A stretch of DNA of 64,000 bases from Costus lasius (GCA_027563935.2 JANVAS020000231.1:10186001-10250000); one strand, 5' to 3'. Positions 1-12,200 are shown, counted from the stretch's first letter. Notes: generated from the letters alone by a model not told the origin. Translations and numbers: made by a program.

Positions 1-69
1 GTTTAAGATTAAGATTAAAAAGAAGATAAAGATGAATATCATAAGAAGAAGTTTGAAAAAATGATTAAA

Positions 70-93
70 ATCATGATCAACATCATGATCATG
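70..93. repeat. 12-bp tandem pair with embedded palindromes
   Basis: ATCATGATCAAC (70-81) is followed directly by ATCATGATCATG (82-93), two copies differing at two positions. The second copy contains the perfect 10-bp palindrome CATGATCATG (84-93), and both contain ATCATGAT. The element recurs in almost every monomer. Five monomers in the first 7 kb have lost 12 bp here. In some type-G monomers the first copy reads ATTATCAAC instead, and the second may read ATGATCTTGG, so the dyad is not invariant. Confidence 0.85.
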
Positions 94-101
94 GACAAAA
101 T

Positions 102-120
102 CAATATTAAATTAATATTG
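102..120. repeat. 19-nt perfect inverted repeat, one per monomer
   Basis: CAATATTAA, a single central A, then TTAATATTG: nine paired bases each side. It lies 8 bp after the CATGATCATG palindrome and is present in most monomers. Broken versions occur, for example ACTAATATT near 1,097, TTAATATAG near 15,989, 26,077 and 26,557, ATATCGC near 19,684 and 30,280, and AAATTTATATTG in the monomers near 19,190, 23,130, 25,100, 29,786, 33,726, 35,700 and 37,672. It could be a protein-binding dyad, a cruciform-prone site or simply a relic; the sequence does not decide. Confidence 0.85.
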
Positions 121-245
121 CAAAATGATAAATATCAAATATGGATCATAATCAAGATCAATATCCTCATCATTAAAACATCAAGATAAAGATAAATATT
201 AATATCTAGATTAAAAATCAATATTACCACAGAGATCAAAATCGT

Positions 246-493
246 GTTTAAGATGAATATTAGGAGTAAGATAAATATGAAGATTAGATGATTAAAACCG
301 AAATCGGAGATCAAAATGAAGATGAAGATAATTATCAAGAATAACATCAATGTTATAATTAAGAATGAGAATATGATTAATAACAATTAAGGCTCATAAT
401 CGAGTTCAAAATTTTCATCATGATTAGATTAATATCAATATCAATAACAATATTAAGATTGAAGACCAATATTACAAACAAGATCAAAATCGA
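246..493 (+). repeat. Half-unit B of the monomer (248 bp)
   Basis: Second half, from GTTTAAG at 246 to 493. The segment starting GGCTCATAATCGAG at 391 parallels GGATCATAATCAAG at 143 in half A, and the tail parallels the tail of half A. It carries most of the sites that separate the A and G haplotypes. The 12-bp tandem pair and the 19-nt inverted repeat of half A have no equivalent here, so the halves diverged long before the array was amplified as a 493-bp unit. Confidence 0.8.
309..392. repeat. Degenerate GATNAA hexamer stretch
   Basis: Read in steps of six from 309 the bases run GATCAA, AATGAA, GATGAA, GATAAT, TATCAA, GAATAA, CATCAA and so on for fourteen hexamers. A similar register is seen around 146-230 of half A. 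This short-period structure probably predates the 246-bp half-unit. It keeps one minus-strand reading frame free of stops and rich in Ile, Leu and Phe codons. Confidence 0.6.
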
Positions 494-1972
494 GTTTAAG
501 ATTAAGATTAAAAAGAAGATAAAGATGAATATCATAAGAAGAAGTTTGAAAAAATGATTAAAATCATGATCAACATCATGATCATGGACAAAATCAATAT
601 TAAATTAATATTGCAATATGATAAATATCAAATATGGATCATAATCAAGATCAAGATGAACATCATTAAAAGATCAAGATAAAGATAAATATTAATATCA
701 AGATTGAAAATCAATATTACCACAGAGATCAAAATCGTGTTTAAGATGAATATTAGGAGTAAGATAAATATGAAGATTAGAAGATTAAAACCGAAATCGG
801 AGATCAAAATGAAGATGAAGATAATTATCAAGAATACCATCAATGTTATAATTAAGAATGAGAATATGATTAATAACAATTAAGGCTCATAATCGAGTTC
901 AAAATTTTCATCATGATTAGATTAATATCAATATCAATAACAATATTAAGATTGAAGACCAATATTACAAACAAGATCAAAATCGAGTTTAAGATTAAGA
1001 TTAAAAAGAAGATAAAGATGAATATCATAAGAAGAAGTTTGAAAAAATGATTAAAATCATGATCAACATCATGATCATGGACAAAATCAATATTAAACTA
1101 ATATTGCAAAATGATAAATATCAAATATGGATCATAATCAAGATCAATATCCTCATCATTAAAAGATCAAGATAAAGATAAATATTAATATCAAGATTGA
1201 AAATCAATATTACCACAGAGATCAAAATCGAGTTTAAGAAGAATATTAGGAGTAAGATAAATATGAAGATTAGAAGATTAAATCCGAAATCTGAGATAAA
1301 AATGAAGATAAAGATAATTATCAAGAATAAGATCAATGTTATAATAACGAATGAGAATAAGATTAATAACAATTAAAGCTCATAATCGAGTTCAAAATTT
1401 TCATCATGATTAGATCAATATCAATATCAATAAAAATATTAAGATTAAAGACCAAGATTACAAACAAGATCAAAATTGAGTTTAAGATTAAGATTAAAAA
1501 GAAGATAAAGATGAATATCAAAAGATGAAGTTTGAAAAAATGATTAAAATCATGATCAACATCATGATCATGGACAAAATCAATATTAAATTAATATTGC
1601 AAAATGATAAACATCAAATATGGATCATAATCAAGATCAATATCCTCATCATTAAAAGATCAAGATAAAGATAAATATTAATATCAAGATTGAAAATTAA
1701 TATTACCACAGAGATCAAAATTGAGTTTAAGATGAATATTAGGAGTAAGATAAAGTTGAAGATTATAAGATTAAAACTGAAATCGGAGATCAAAATGAAG
1801 ATGAAGATAATTATCAAGAATAAGATCAATGTTATAATAACGAATGAGAATAAGATTAATAACAATTAAAGCTCATAATCGAGTTCAAAACTTTCATCAT
1901 GATTAGATCATTACCAATATCAATAAAAATATTAAGATTAAAGACCAAGATTACAAACAAGATCAAAATCGA

Positions 1973-3900
1973 GTTTAAGATTAAGATTAAAAAGAAGATA
2001 AAGATGAATATCAAAAGATGAAGTTTGAAAAAATGATTAAAATCATGATCAACATCATGATCATGGACAAAATCAATATTAAATTAATATTGCAAAATAA
2101 TAAACATCAAATATGGATCATAATAAAGATCAATATCCTCATCATTAAAACATCAAGATAAAGATAAATATTAATATCTAGATTGAAAATCAATATTACC
2201 ATAGAGATCAAAATCGTGTTTAAGATGAATATTAGGAGTAAGATAAATATGAAGATTAGAAGATTAAATCCGAAATCTGAGATAAAAATGAAGATAAAGA
2301 TAATTATCAAGAATAAGATCAATGTTATAATTAAGAATGAGAATAAGATTAATAACAATTAAAGCTCATAATCGAGTTCAAAATTTTCATCATGATTAGA
2401 TCAATATCAATATCTTTAAAAATATTAAGATTAAAGACCAAGATTACAAACAAGATCAAAATCAAGTTTAAGATTAAGATTAAAAAAAAGATAAAGATGA
2501 ATATCATAAGAAGAAGTTTGAAAAAATGATTAAAATCATGATCATGGACAAAATCAATGTTAAATTAATATTGCAAAATGATAAACATCAAATATGGATC
2601 ATAATCAAGATCAATATCCTCATCATTAAAACATCAAGATAAAGATAAATATTAATATCAAGATTGAAAATTAATATTACCACAGAGATCAAAATTGAGT
2701 TTAAGATGAATATTAGGAGTAAGATAAAGTTGAAGATTAGAAGATTAAAACTGAAATCTGAGATCAAAATGAAGATGAAGATAATTATCAAGAATAAGAT
2801 CAATGTTATAATTAAGAATGAGAATAAGATTAATAACAATTAAAGCTCATAATCGAGTTCAAAATTTTCATCATGATTAGATCAATATCAATATCAATAA
2901 AAATATTAAGATTGAATACCAAGATTACAAACAAGATCAAAATCGAGTTTAAGATTAAGATTAAAAAGAAGATAAAGATGAATATCATAAGAAGAAGTTT
3001 GAAAAAATGATTAAAATCATGATCAACATCATGATCATGGACAAAATCAATATTAAATTAATATTGCAAAATGATAAATATCAAATATGGATCATAATCA
3101 AGATCAAGATGAACATCATTAAAAGATCAAGATAAAGATACATATTAATATCAAGATTGAAATCAATATTACCACAGAGATCAAAATCGAGTTTAAGATA
3201 AATATTAGGAGTAAGATAAAGATGAAGATTATAAGATTAAAATTGAAATCTGAAATAAAAATGAAGATAAAGATAATTATCAATAATAAGATCAATGTTA
3301 TAATTAAGAATGAGAATAAGATTAATAACAATTAAAGCTCATAATCGAGTTCAAAATTTTCATCATGATTAGATCAATATCAATATCAATAAAAATATTA
3401 AGATTAAAGACCAAGATTACAAACAAGATCAAAATTGAGTTTAAGATTAAGATTAAAAAGAAGATAAAGATGAATATCAAAAGATGAAGTTTGAAAAAAT
3501 GATTAAAATCATGATCAAGGACAAAATCAATATTAAATTAATATTGCAAAATGATAAACATCAAATATGGATCATAATCAAGATCAATATCCTCATCATT
3601 AAAAGATCAAGATAAAGATAAATATTAATATCAAGATTGAAAATCAATATTACCACAGAGATCAAAATTGATTTTAAGATGAATATTAGGAGTAAGATAA
3701 AGTTGAAGATTATAAGATTAAAACTGAAATCGGAGATAAAAATAAAGATAAAGATAATTATCAATAATAAGATCAATGTTATAATTAAGAATGAGAATAA
3801 GATTAATAACAATTAAAGCTCATAATCGAGTTCAAAATTTTCATCATGATTGGATCAATATCAATATCAATAAAAATATTAAGATTAAAGACCAAGATTA
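1973..3900 (+). repeat. Left copy of a roughly 1.9-kb duplicated block
   Basis: Matches 4,413-6,352 at a shift of 2,440 bp, rising to 2,452 bp after a 12-bp deletion at 2,535-2,546 that only this copy has. Shared rare variants include TAATAAACATC near 2,098, TCATAATAAAG near 2,118, and the ACATATT plus one-base deletion haplotype near 3,140. The match fades near 3,660-3,910, where ATTGATTTTAAG and CAAACATGATC differ from the right copy. Confidence 0.8.
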
Positions 3901-4412
3901 CAAACATGATCAAAATCAAGTTTAAGATTAAGATTAAAAAAAAGATAAAGATGAATATCATAAGAATAAGTTTGAAAAAATGATTAAAATCATGATCAAC
4001 ATCATGATCATGGACAAAATCAATATTAAATTAATATTACAAAATGATAAATATCAAATATGGATCATAATCAAGATCAATATCCTCTTCATTAAAAGAT
4101 CAAGATAAAGATACATATTAATATCAAGATTGAAAATCAATATTACCACAGAGATCAAAATCGAGTTTAAGATGAATATTAGGAGTAAGATAAAGTTGAA
4201 GATTATAAGATTAAAACTGAAATCGGAGATCAAAATGAAGATGAAGATAATTATCAATAATAAGATCAATGTTATAATAACGAATGAGAATAAGATTAAT
4301 AACAATTAAAGCTCATAATCGAGTTCAAAACTTTCATCATGATTAGATCATTACCAATATCAATAAAAATATTAAGATTAAAGACCAAGATTACAAACAA
4401 GATCAAAACAGA

Positions 4413-6352
4413 GTTTAAGATTAAGATTAAAAAGAAGATAAAGATGAATATCAAAAGATGAAGTTTGAAAAAATGATTAAAATCATGATCAACATCATGA
4501 TCATGGACAAAATCAATATTAAATTAATATTGCAAAATAATAAACATCAAATATGGATCATAATAAAGATCAATATCCTCATCATTAAAACATCAAGATA
4601 AAGATAAATATTAATATCTAGATTGAAAATCAATATTACCATAGAGATCAAAATCGTGTTTAAGATGAATATTAGGAGTAAGATAAATATGAAGATTAGA
4701 AGATTAAATCCGAAATCTGAGATAAAAATGAAGATAAAGATAATTATCAAGAATAAGATCAATGTTATAATTAAGAATGAGAATAAGATTAATAACAATT
4801 AAAGCTCATAATCGAGTTCAAAATTTTCATCATGATTAGATCAATATCAATATCTTTAAAAATATTAAGATTAAAGACCAAGATTACAAACAAGATCAAA
4901 ATCAAGTTTAAGATTAAGATTAAAAAAAAGATAAAGATGAATATCATAAGAAGAAGTTTGAAAAAATGATTAAAATCATGATCAACATCATGATCATGGA
5001 CAAAATCAATGTTAAATTAATATTGCAAAATGATAAACATCAAATATGGATCATAATCAAGATCAATATCCTCATCATTAAAACATCAAGATAAAGATAA
5101 ATATTAATATCAAGATTGAAAATTAATATTACCACAGAGATCAAAATTGAGTTTAAGATGAATATTAGGAGTAAGATAAAGTTGAAGATTAGAAGATTAA
5201 AACTGAAATCTGAGATCAAAATGAAGATGAAGATAATTATCAAGAATAAGATCAATGTTATAATTAAGAATGAGAATAAGATTAATAACAATTAAAGCTC
5301 ATAATCGAGTTCAAAATTTTCATCATGATTAGATCAATATCAATATCAATAAAAATATTAAGATTGAATACCAAGATTACAAACAAGATCAAAATCGAGT
5401 TTAAGATTAAGATTAAAAAGAAGATAAAGATGAATATCATAAGAAGAAGTTTGAAAAAATGATTAAAATCATGATCAACATCATGATCATGGACAAAATC
5501 AATATTAAATTAATATTGCAAAATGATAAATATCAAATATGGATCATAATCAAGATCAAGATGAACATCATTAAAAGATCAAGATAAAGATACATATTAA
5601 TATCAAGATTGAAATCAATATTACCACAGAGATCAAAATCGAGTTTAAGATAAATATTAGGAGTAAGATAAAGATGAAGATTATAAGATTAAAATTGAAA
5701 TCTGAAATAAAAATGAAGATAAAGATAATTATCAATAATAAGATCAATGTTATAATTAAGAATGAGAATAAGATTAATAACAATTAAAGCTCATAATCGA
5801 GTTCAAAATTTTCATCATGATTAGATCAATATCAATATCAATAAAAATATTAAGATTAAAGACCAAGATTACAAACAAGATCAAAATTGAGTTTAAGATT
5901 AAGATTAAAAAGAAGATAAAGATGAATATCAAAAGATGAAGTTTGAAAAAATGATTAAAATCATGATCAAGGACAAAATCAATATTAAATTAATATTGCA
6001 AAATGATAAACATCAAATATGGATCATAATCAAGATCAATATCCTCATCATTAAAAGATCAAGATAAAGATAAATATTAATATCAAGATTGAAAATCAAT
6101 ATTACCACAGAGATCAAAATTGAGTTTAAGATGAATATTAGGAGTAAGATAAAGTTGAAGATTATAAGATTAAAACTGAAATCGGAGATAAAAATGAAGA
6201 TAAAGATAATTATCAATAATAAGATCAATGTTATAATTAAGAATGAGAATAAGATTAATAACAATTAAAGCTCATAATCGAGTTCAAAATTTTCATCATG
6301 ATTGGATCAATATCAATATCAATAAAAATATTAAGATTAAAGACCAAGATTA
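4413..6352 (+). repeat. Right copy of the roughly 1.9-kb duplicated block
   Basis: Partner of 1,973-3,900, five monomers downstream. It keeps the full 12-bp tandem pair near 4,977-5,000, so the deletion at 2,535 arose after the duplication or was repaired here by exchange. The right edge is blurred because the monomer after next (around 6,985) again has ATTGATTTTA, as at 3,668. This indicates further exchange within the domain. Confidence 0.8.
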
Positions 6353-6718
6353 CAAACAAGATCAAAATTGAGTTTAAGATTAAGATTAAAAAGAAGATAA
6401 AGATGAATATCAAAAGATGAAGTTTGAAAAAATGATTAAAATCATGATCAAGGACAAAATCAATATTAAATTAATATTGCAAAATGATAAACATCAAATA
6501 TGGATCATAATCAAGATCAATATCCTCATCATTAAAACATCAAGATAAAGATAAATATTAATATCTAGATTGAAAATCAATATTACCATAGAGATCAAAA
6601 TCGTGTTTAAGATGAATATTAGGAGTAAGATAAATATGAAGATTAGAAGATTAAATCCGAAATCTGAGATAAAAATGAAGATAAAGATAATTATCAAGAA
6701 TAAGATCAATGTTATAAT

Positions 6719-6755
6719 TAAGAATGAGAATAAAGATGAATATCAAAATTGAGTT
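6719..6755 (+). repeat. Scrambled junction with about 100 bp missing
   Basis: Half B runs normally to GAATGAGAATAA and then passes to AGATGAATATCAAAA and TTGAGTTTAAG, skipping the usual tail. The segment AGATGAATATCAAAA is normally found 35-40 bp further on, inside the next half A. It therefore looks like a short templated patch copied from nearby repeat sequence. The monomer containing it is about 381 bp long, including the separate 12-bp loss. Confidence 0.75.
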
Positions 6756-7726
6756 TAAGATTAAGATTAAAAAGAAGATAAAGATGAATATCAAAAGATG
6801 AAGTTTGAAAAAATGATTAAAATCATGATCAAGGACAAAATCAATATTAAATTAATATTGCAAAATGATAAACATCAAATATGGATCATAATCAAGATCA
6901 ATATCCTCATCATTAAAAGATCAAGATAAAGATAAATATTAATATCAAGATTGAAAATCAATATTACCACAGAGATCAAAATTGATTTTAAGATGAATAT
7001 TAGGAGTAAGATAAAGTTGAAGATTATAAGATTAAAACTGAAATCGGAGATAAAAATGAAGATAAAGATAATTATCAATAATAAGATCAATGTTATAATT
7101 AAGAATGAGAATAAGATTAATAACAATTAAAGCTCATAATCGAGTTCAAAATTTTCATCATGATTGGATCAATATCAATATCAATAAAAATATTAAGATT
7201 AAAGACCAAGATTACAAACAAGATCAAAATCGAGTTTAAGATTAAGATTAAAAAGAAGATAAAGATGAATATCAAAAGATGAAGTTTGAAAAAATGATTA
7301 AAATCATGATCAACATCATGATCATGGACAAAATCAATATTAAATTAATATTGCAAAATAATAAACATCAAATATGGATCATAATAAAGATCAATATCCT
7401 CATCATTAAAACATCAAGATAAAGATAAATATTAATATCTAGATTGAAAATCAATATTACCATAGAGATCAAAATCGTGTTTAAGATGAATATTAGGAGT
7501 AAGATAAATATGAAGATTAGAAGATTAAATCCGAAATCTGAGATAAAAATGAAGATAAAGATAATTATCAAGAATAAGATCAATGTTATAATTAAGAATG
7601 AGAATAAGATTAATAACAATTAAAGCTCATAATCGAGTTCAAAATTTTCATCATGATTAGATCAATATCAATATCTTTAAAAATATTAAGATTAAAGACC
7701 AAGATTACAAACAAGATCAAAATCAA

Positions 7727-9205
7727 GTTTAAGATTAAGATTAAAAAAAAGATAAAGATGAATATCATAAGAAAAAGTTTTAAAAAATGATTGAAATCAT
7801 GATCAACATCCTGATCATGGACAAAATCAATATTAAATTAATATTGCAAAATGATAAATATCAAATATGGATCATAATCAAGATCAATATCCTCATCATT
7901 AAAAGATCAAGATAAAGATAAATATTAATATCAAGATTGAAAATTAATATTATCACAGAGATCAAAATTGAGTTTAAGATGAATATTAGGAGTAAGATAA
8001 AGTTGAAGATTATAAGATTAAAACTGAAATCGGAGATCAAAATGAAGAAGAAGATAATTATCAAGAATAAGATCAAAGTTATAATAACGAATGAGAATAA
8101 GATTAATAACAATTAAAGCTCATAATCGAGTTCAAAATTTTCATCATGATTAGATCAATATCAATATCTATAAAAATATTAATATTAAAGACCAAGATTA
8201 CAAACATGATCAAAATCAAGTTTAAGATTAAGATTAAAAAAAAGATAAAGATGAATATCATAAGAAAAAGTTTTAAAAAATGATTGAAATCATGATCAAC
8301 ATCCTGATCATGGACAAAATCAATATTAAATTAATATTGCAAAATGATAAATATCAAATATGGATCATAATCAAGATCAATATCCTCATCATTAAAAGAT
8401 CAAGATAAAGATAAATATTAATATCAAGATTGAAAATTAATATTATCACAGAGATCAAAATTGAGTTTAAGATGAATATTAGGAGTAAAATAAAGTTGAA
8501 GATTATAAGATTAAAACTGAAATCGGAGATCAAAATGAAGAAGAAGATAATTATCAAGAATAAGATCAAAGTTATAATAACGAATGAGAATAAGATTAAT
8601 AACAATTAAAGCTCATAATCGAGTTCAAAATTTTCATCATGATTAGATCAATATCAATATCTATAAAAATATTAAGATTAAAGACTAAGATTACAAACAT
8701 GATCAAAATCAAGTTTAAGATTAAGATTAAAAAAAAGATAAAGATGAATATCATAAGAAAAAGTTTTAAAAAATGATTGAAATCATGATCAACATCCTGA
8801 TCATGGACAAAATCAATATTAAATTAATATTGCAAAATGATAAATATCAAATATGGATCATAATCAAGATCAATATCCTCATCATTAAAAGATCAAGATA
8901 AAGATAAATATTAATATCAAGATTGAAAATTAATATTATCACAGAGATCAAAATTGAGTTTAAGATGAATATTAGGAGTAAGATAAAGTTGAAGATTATA
9001 AGATTAAAACTGAAATCGGAGATCAAAATGAAGAAGAAGATAATTATCAAGAATAAGATCAAAGTTATAATAACGAATGAGAATAAGATTAATAACAATT
9101 AAAGCTCATAATCGAGTTCAAAATTTTCATCATGTTTAGATCAATATCAATATCTTTAAAAATATTAAGATTAAAGACCAAGATTACAAACAAGATCAAA
9201 ATCAA
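7727..9205 (+). repeat. Three near-identical tandem monomers
   Basis: Units starting at 7,727, 8,220 and 8,713 share rare variants found nowhere else that I noticed: GTTTTAAAAAATGATTGAAA, ACATCCTGATC, ATTATCACAG, GAAGAAGAAGATAA and ATCAAAGTTATAATAACG. The differences I see are few, such as GAGTAAAATAAAG near 8,485 in the middle copy and small changes in the tails near 8,191 and 8,684. This is a local one-monomer amplification and probably recent. Confidence 0.88.
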
Positions 9206-12200
9206 GTTTAAGATTAAGATTAAAAAAAAGATAAAGATGAATATCATAAGAAAAAGTTTGAAAAAATGATTAAAATCATGATCAACATCATGATCATGGA
9301 CAAAATCAATATTAAATTAATATTGCAAAATGATAAACATCAAATATGGATCATAATAAAGATCAATATCCTCATCATTAAAACATCAAGATAAAGATAA
9401 ATATTAATATCTAGATTGAAAATCAATATTACCATAGAGATCAAAATCGTGTTTAAGATGAATATTAGGAGTAAGATAAATATGAAGATTAGAAGATTAA
9501 ATCCGAAATCTGAGATAAAAATGAAGATAAAGATAATTATCAAGAATAAGATCAATGTTATAATTAAGAATGAGAATAAGATTAATAACAATTAAAGCTC
9601 ATAATCGAGTTCAAAATTTTCATCATGTTTAGATCAATATCAATATCTTTAAAAATATTAAGATTAAAGACCAAGATTACAAACAAGATCAAAATCAAGT
9701 TTAAGATTAAGATTAAAAAAAAGATAAAGATGAATATCATAAGAAAAAGTTTGAAAAAATGATTAAAATCATGATCAACATCATGATCATGGACAAAATC
9801 AATATTAAATTAATATTGCAAAATGATATATATCAAATATGGATCATAATCAAGATCAATATCCTCATCATTAAAAGATCAAGATAAAGATACATATTAA
9901 TATCAAGATTGAAATCAATATTACCACAGAGATCAAAATCGAGTTTAAGATGAATATTAGGAGTAAGATAAATATGAAGATTAGAAGATTAAAACTGAAA
10001 TCTGAGATCAAAATGAAGATGAAGATAATTATCAAGAATAAGATCAATGTTATAATTAAGAATGAGAATAAGATTAATAACAATTAAAGCTCATAATCGA
10101 GTTCAAAATTTTCATCATGATTAGATCAATATCAATATCAATAAAAATATTAAGATTGAAGACCAAGATTACAAACAAGATCAAAATCGAGTTTAAGATT
10201 AAGATTAAAAAGAAGATAAAGATGAATATCATAAGAAGAAGTTTGAAAAAATGATTAAAATCATGATCAACATCATGATCATGGACAAAATCAATATTAA
10301 ATTAATATTGCAAAATGATAAATATCAAATATGGATCATAATCAAGATCAAGATGAACATCATTAAAAGATCAAGATAAAGATACATATTAATATCAAGA
10401 TTGAAATCAATATTACCACAGAGATCAAAATCGAGTTTAAGATAAATATTAGGAGTAAGATAAAGATGAAGATTATAAGATTAAAATTGAAATCTGAAAT
10501 AAAAATGAAGATAAAGATAATTATCAATAATAAGATCAATGTTATAATTAAGAATGAGAATAAGATAAATAACAATTAAAGCTCATAATCGAGTTCAAAA
10601 TTTTCATCATGATTAGATCAATATCAATATCAATAAAAATATTAAGATTAAAGACCAAGATTACAAACAAGATCAAAATTGAGTTTAAGATTAAGATTAA
10701 AAAGAAGATAAAGATGAATATCATAAGAAGAAGTTTGAAAAAATGATTAAAATCATGATCAACATCATGATCATGGACAAAATCAATGTTAAATTAATAT
10801 TGCAAAATGATAAACATCAAATATGGATCATAATCAAGATCAATATCCTCATCATTAAAACATCAAGATAAAGATAAATATTAGTATCAAGATTGAAAAT
10901 TAATATTACCACAGAGATCAAAATTGAGTTTAAGATGAATATTAGGAGTAAGATAAAGTTAAAGATTATAAGATTAAAACTGAAATCGGAGATCAAAATG
11001 AAGATGAAGATAATTATCAAGAATAAGATCAATGTTATAATAACGAATGAGAATAAGATTAATAACAATTAAAGCTCATAATCGAGTTCAAAACTTTCAT
11101 CATGATTAGATCATTACCAATATCAATAAAAATATTAAGATTAAAGACCAAGATTACAAACAAGATCAAAATCGAGTTTAAGATTAAGATTAAAAAGAAG
11201 ATAAAGATGAATATCAAAAGATGAAGTTTGAAAAAATGATTAAAATCATGATCAACATCATGATCATGGACAAAATCAATATTAAATTAATATTGCAAAA
11301 TGATAAACATCAAATATGGATCATAATAAAGATCAATATCCTCATCATTAAAACATCAAGATAAAGATAAATATTAATATCTAGATTGAAAATCAATATT
11401 ACCATAGAGATCAAAATCGTGTTTAAGATGAATATTAGGAGTAAGATAAATATGAAGATTAGAAGATTAAATCCGAAATCTGAGATAAAAATGAAGATAA
11501 AGATAATTATCAAGAATAAGATCAATGTTATAATTAAGAATGAGAATAAGATTAATAACAATTAAAGCTCATAATCGAGTTCAAAATTTTCATCATGATT
11601 AGATCAATATCAATATCTTTAAAAATATTAAGATTAAAGACCAAGATTACAAACAAGATCAAAATCAAGTTTAAGATTAAGATTAAAAAAAAGATAAAGA
11701 TGAATATCATAAGAAGAAGTTTGAAAAAATGATTAAAATCATGATCAACATCATGATCATGGACAAAATCAATGTTAAATTAATATTGCAAAATGATAAA
11801 CATCAAATATGGATCATAATCAAGATCAATATCCTCATCATTAAAACATCAAGATAAAGATAAATATTAATATCAAGATTGAAAATTAATATTACCACAG
11901 AGATCAAAATTGAGTTTAAGATGAATATTAGGAGTAAGATAAAGTTGAAGATTAGAAGATTAAAACTGAAATCTGAGATCAAAATGAAGATGAAGATAAT
12001 TATCAAGAATAAGATCAATGTTATAATTAAGAATGAGAATAAGATTAATAACAATTAAAGCTCATAATCGAGTTCAAAATTTTCATCATGATTAGATCAA
12101 TATCAATATCAATAAAAATATTAAGATTGAAGACCAAGATTACAAACAAGATCAAAATCGAGTTTAAGATTAAGATTAAAAAGAAGATAAAGATGAATAT

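Larger units (their letters stand above)
1..245 (+). repeat. Half-unit A of the monomer (245 bp)
   Basis: Runs from the first GTTTAAG to the base before the second one at 246. Its end (GATTAAAAATCAATATTACC here, usually GATTGAAAATCAATATTACC, then ACAGAGATCAAAATCG) matches the end of half B (GATTGAAGACCAATATTAC, then AAACAAGATCAAAATCGA). Its middle at 143-173 matches 391-421 of half B at 25 of 31 positions by eye. The offset of about 248 bp is consistent across both matches, so the two halves are paralogous. Confidence 0.8.
1..493 (+). repeat. Reference monomer (type G) of the satellite
   Basis: First complete unit, used here as the coordinate reference. It contains, in order: a GTTTAAGATTAAGATTAAAA head (1-20), a 12-bp tandem pair (70-93), a 19-nt inverted repeat (102-120), the ATATGGATCATAATC anchor (from 140), the second GTTTAAG at 246, a small CCGA-AA-TCGG inverted repeat (298-307), a long GATNAA-like hexamer stretch (309-392) and a tail that ends in GATCAAAATCGA just before the next unit at 494. 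Hand count over 1-480: A 236, T 136, G 61, C 47. It carries the type-G tail haplotype (GAATATGATT, AAGGCTCAT, TAGATTAAT, ATAACAAT, GAAGACCAATATT). Confidence 0.95.
2535..6834 (+). repeat. Five monomers lacking 12 bp in the tandem pair
   Basis: One unit of the 12-bp pair is missing near 2,535-2,546 (form ATCATGATCATGGACA), and near 3,508-3,520, 5,959-5,971, 6,441-6,453 and 6,822-6,834 (form ATCATGATCAAGGACA). The two product forms mean at least two separate events: either different units were lost, or misalignment happened at different points of the pair. These deletions account for the 481-bp spacings in this region. Confidence 0.85.

Noticed and set aside
1..20. Telomere-like GATTAAGATTAA runs
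   Set aside because: The GATTAA motif occurs only two or three times per monomer in a fixed place and does not form a pure short tandem run.
102..120. Rho-independent terminator
   Set aside because: The stem is entirely AT apart from the outermost pair, has a one-base loop and no following T-run, and the setting is satellite DNA without genes.
298..307. CENP-B-box-like or other CG-containing site in CCGAAATCGG
   Set aside because: It does not fit the CENP-B box pattern, has only four-base arms, and is lost in most monomers (CTGAAATCTG, CCGAAATCTG, ACGAAATCGG).
135..386. Recurrent 83-codon minus-strand open frame in most monomers, looking like a conserved hydrophobic protein
   Set aside because: The frame opens with TTG, not ATG, in the monomers I checked. 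The product is almost only Ile, Leu and Phe, as expected from GATNAA-like DNA read backwards. It changes freely among monomers (Ile/Leu/Phe, Gly/Ser/Val, Asn/Lys), breaks wherever an indel occurs, and 493 is not a multiple of three. No promoter or other gene context is present.
6570..6752. 60-codon plus-strand open frame rich in Lys, Ile and Asn
   Set aside because: It exists only because the scrambled junction near 6,735 removes stop codons, and it is the complement of the same low-complexity text. No relatives occur in the intact monomers.
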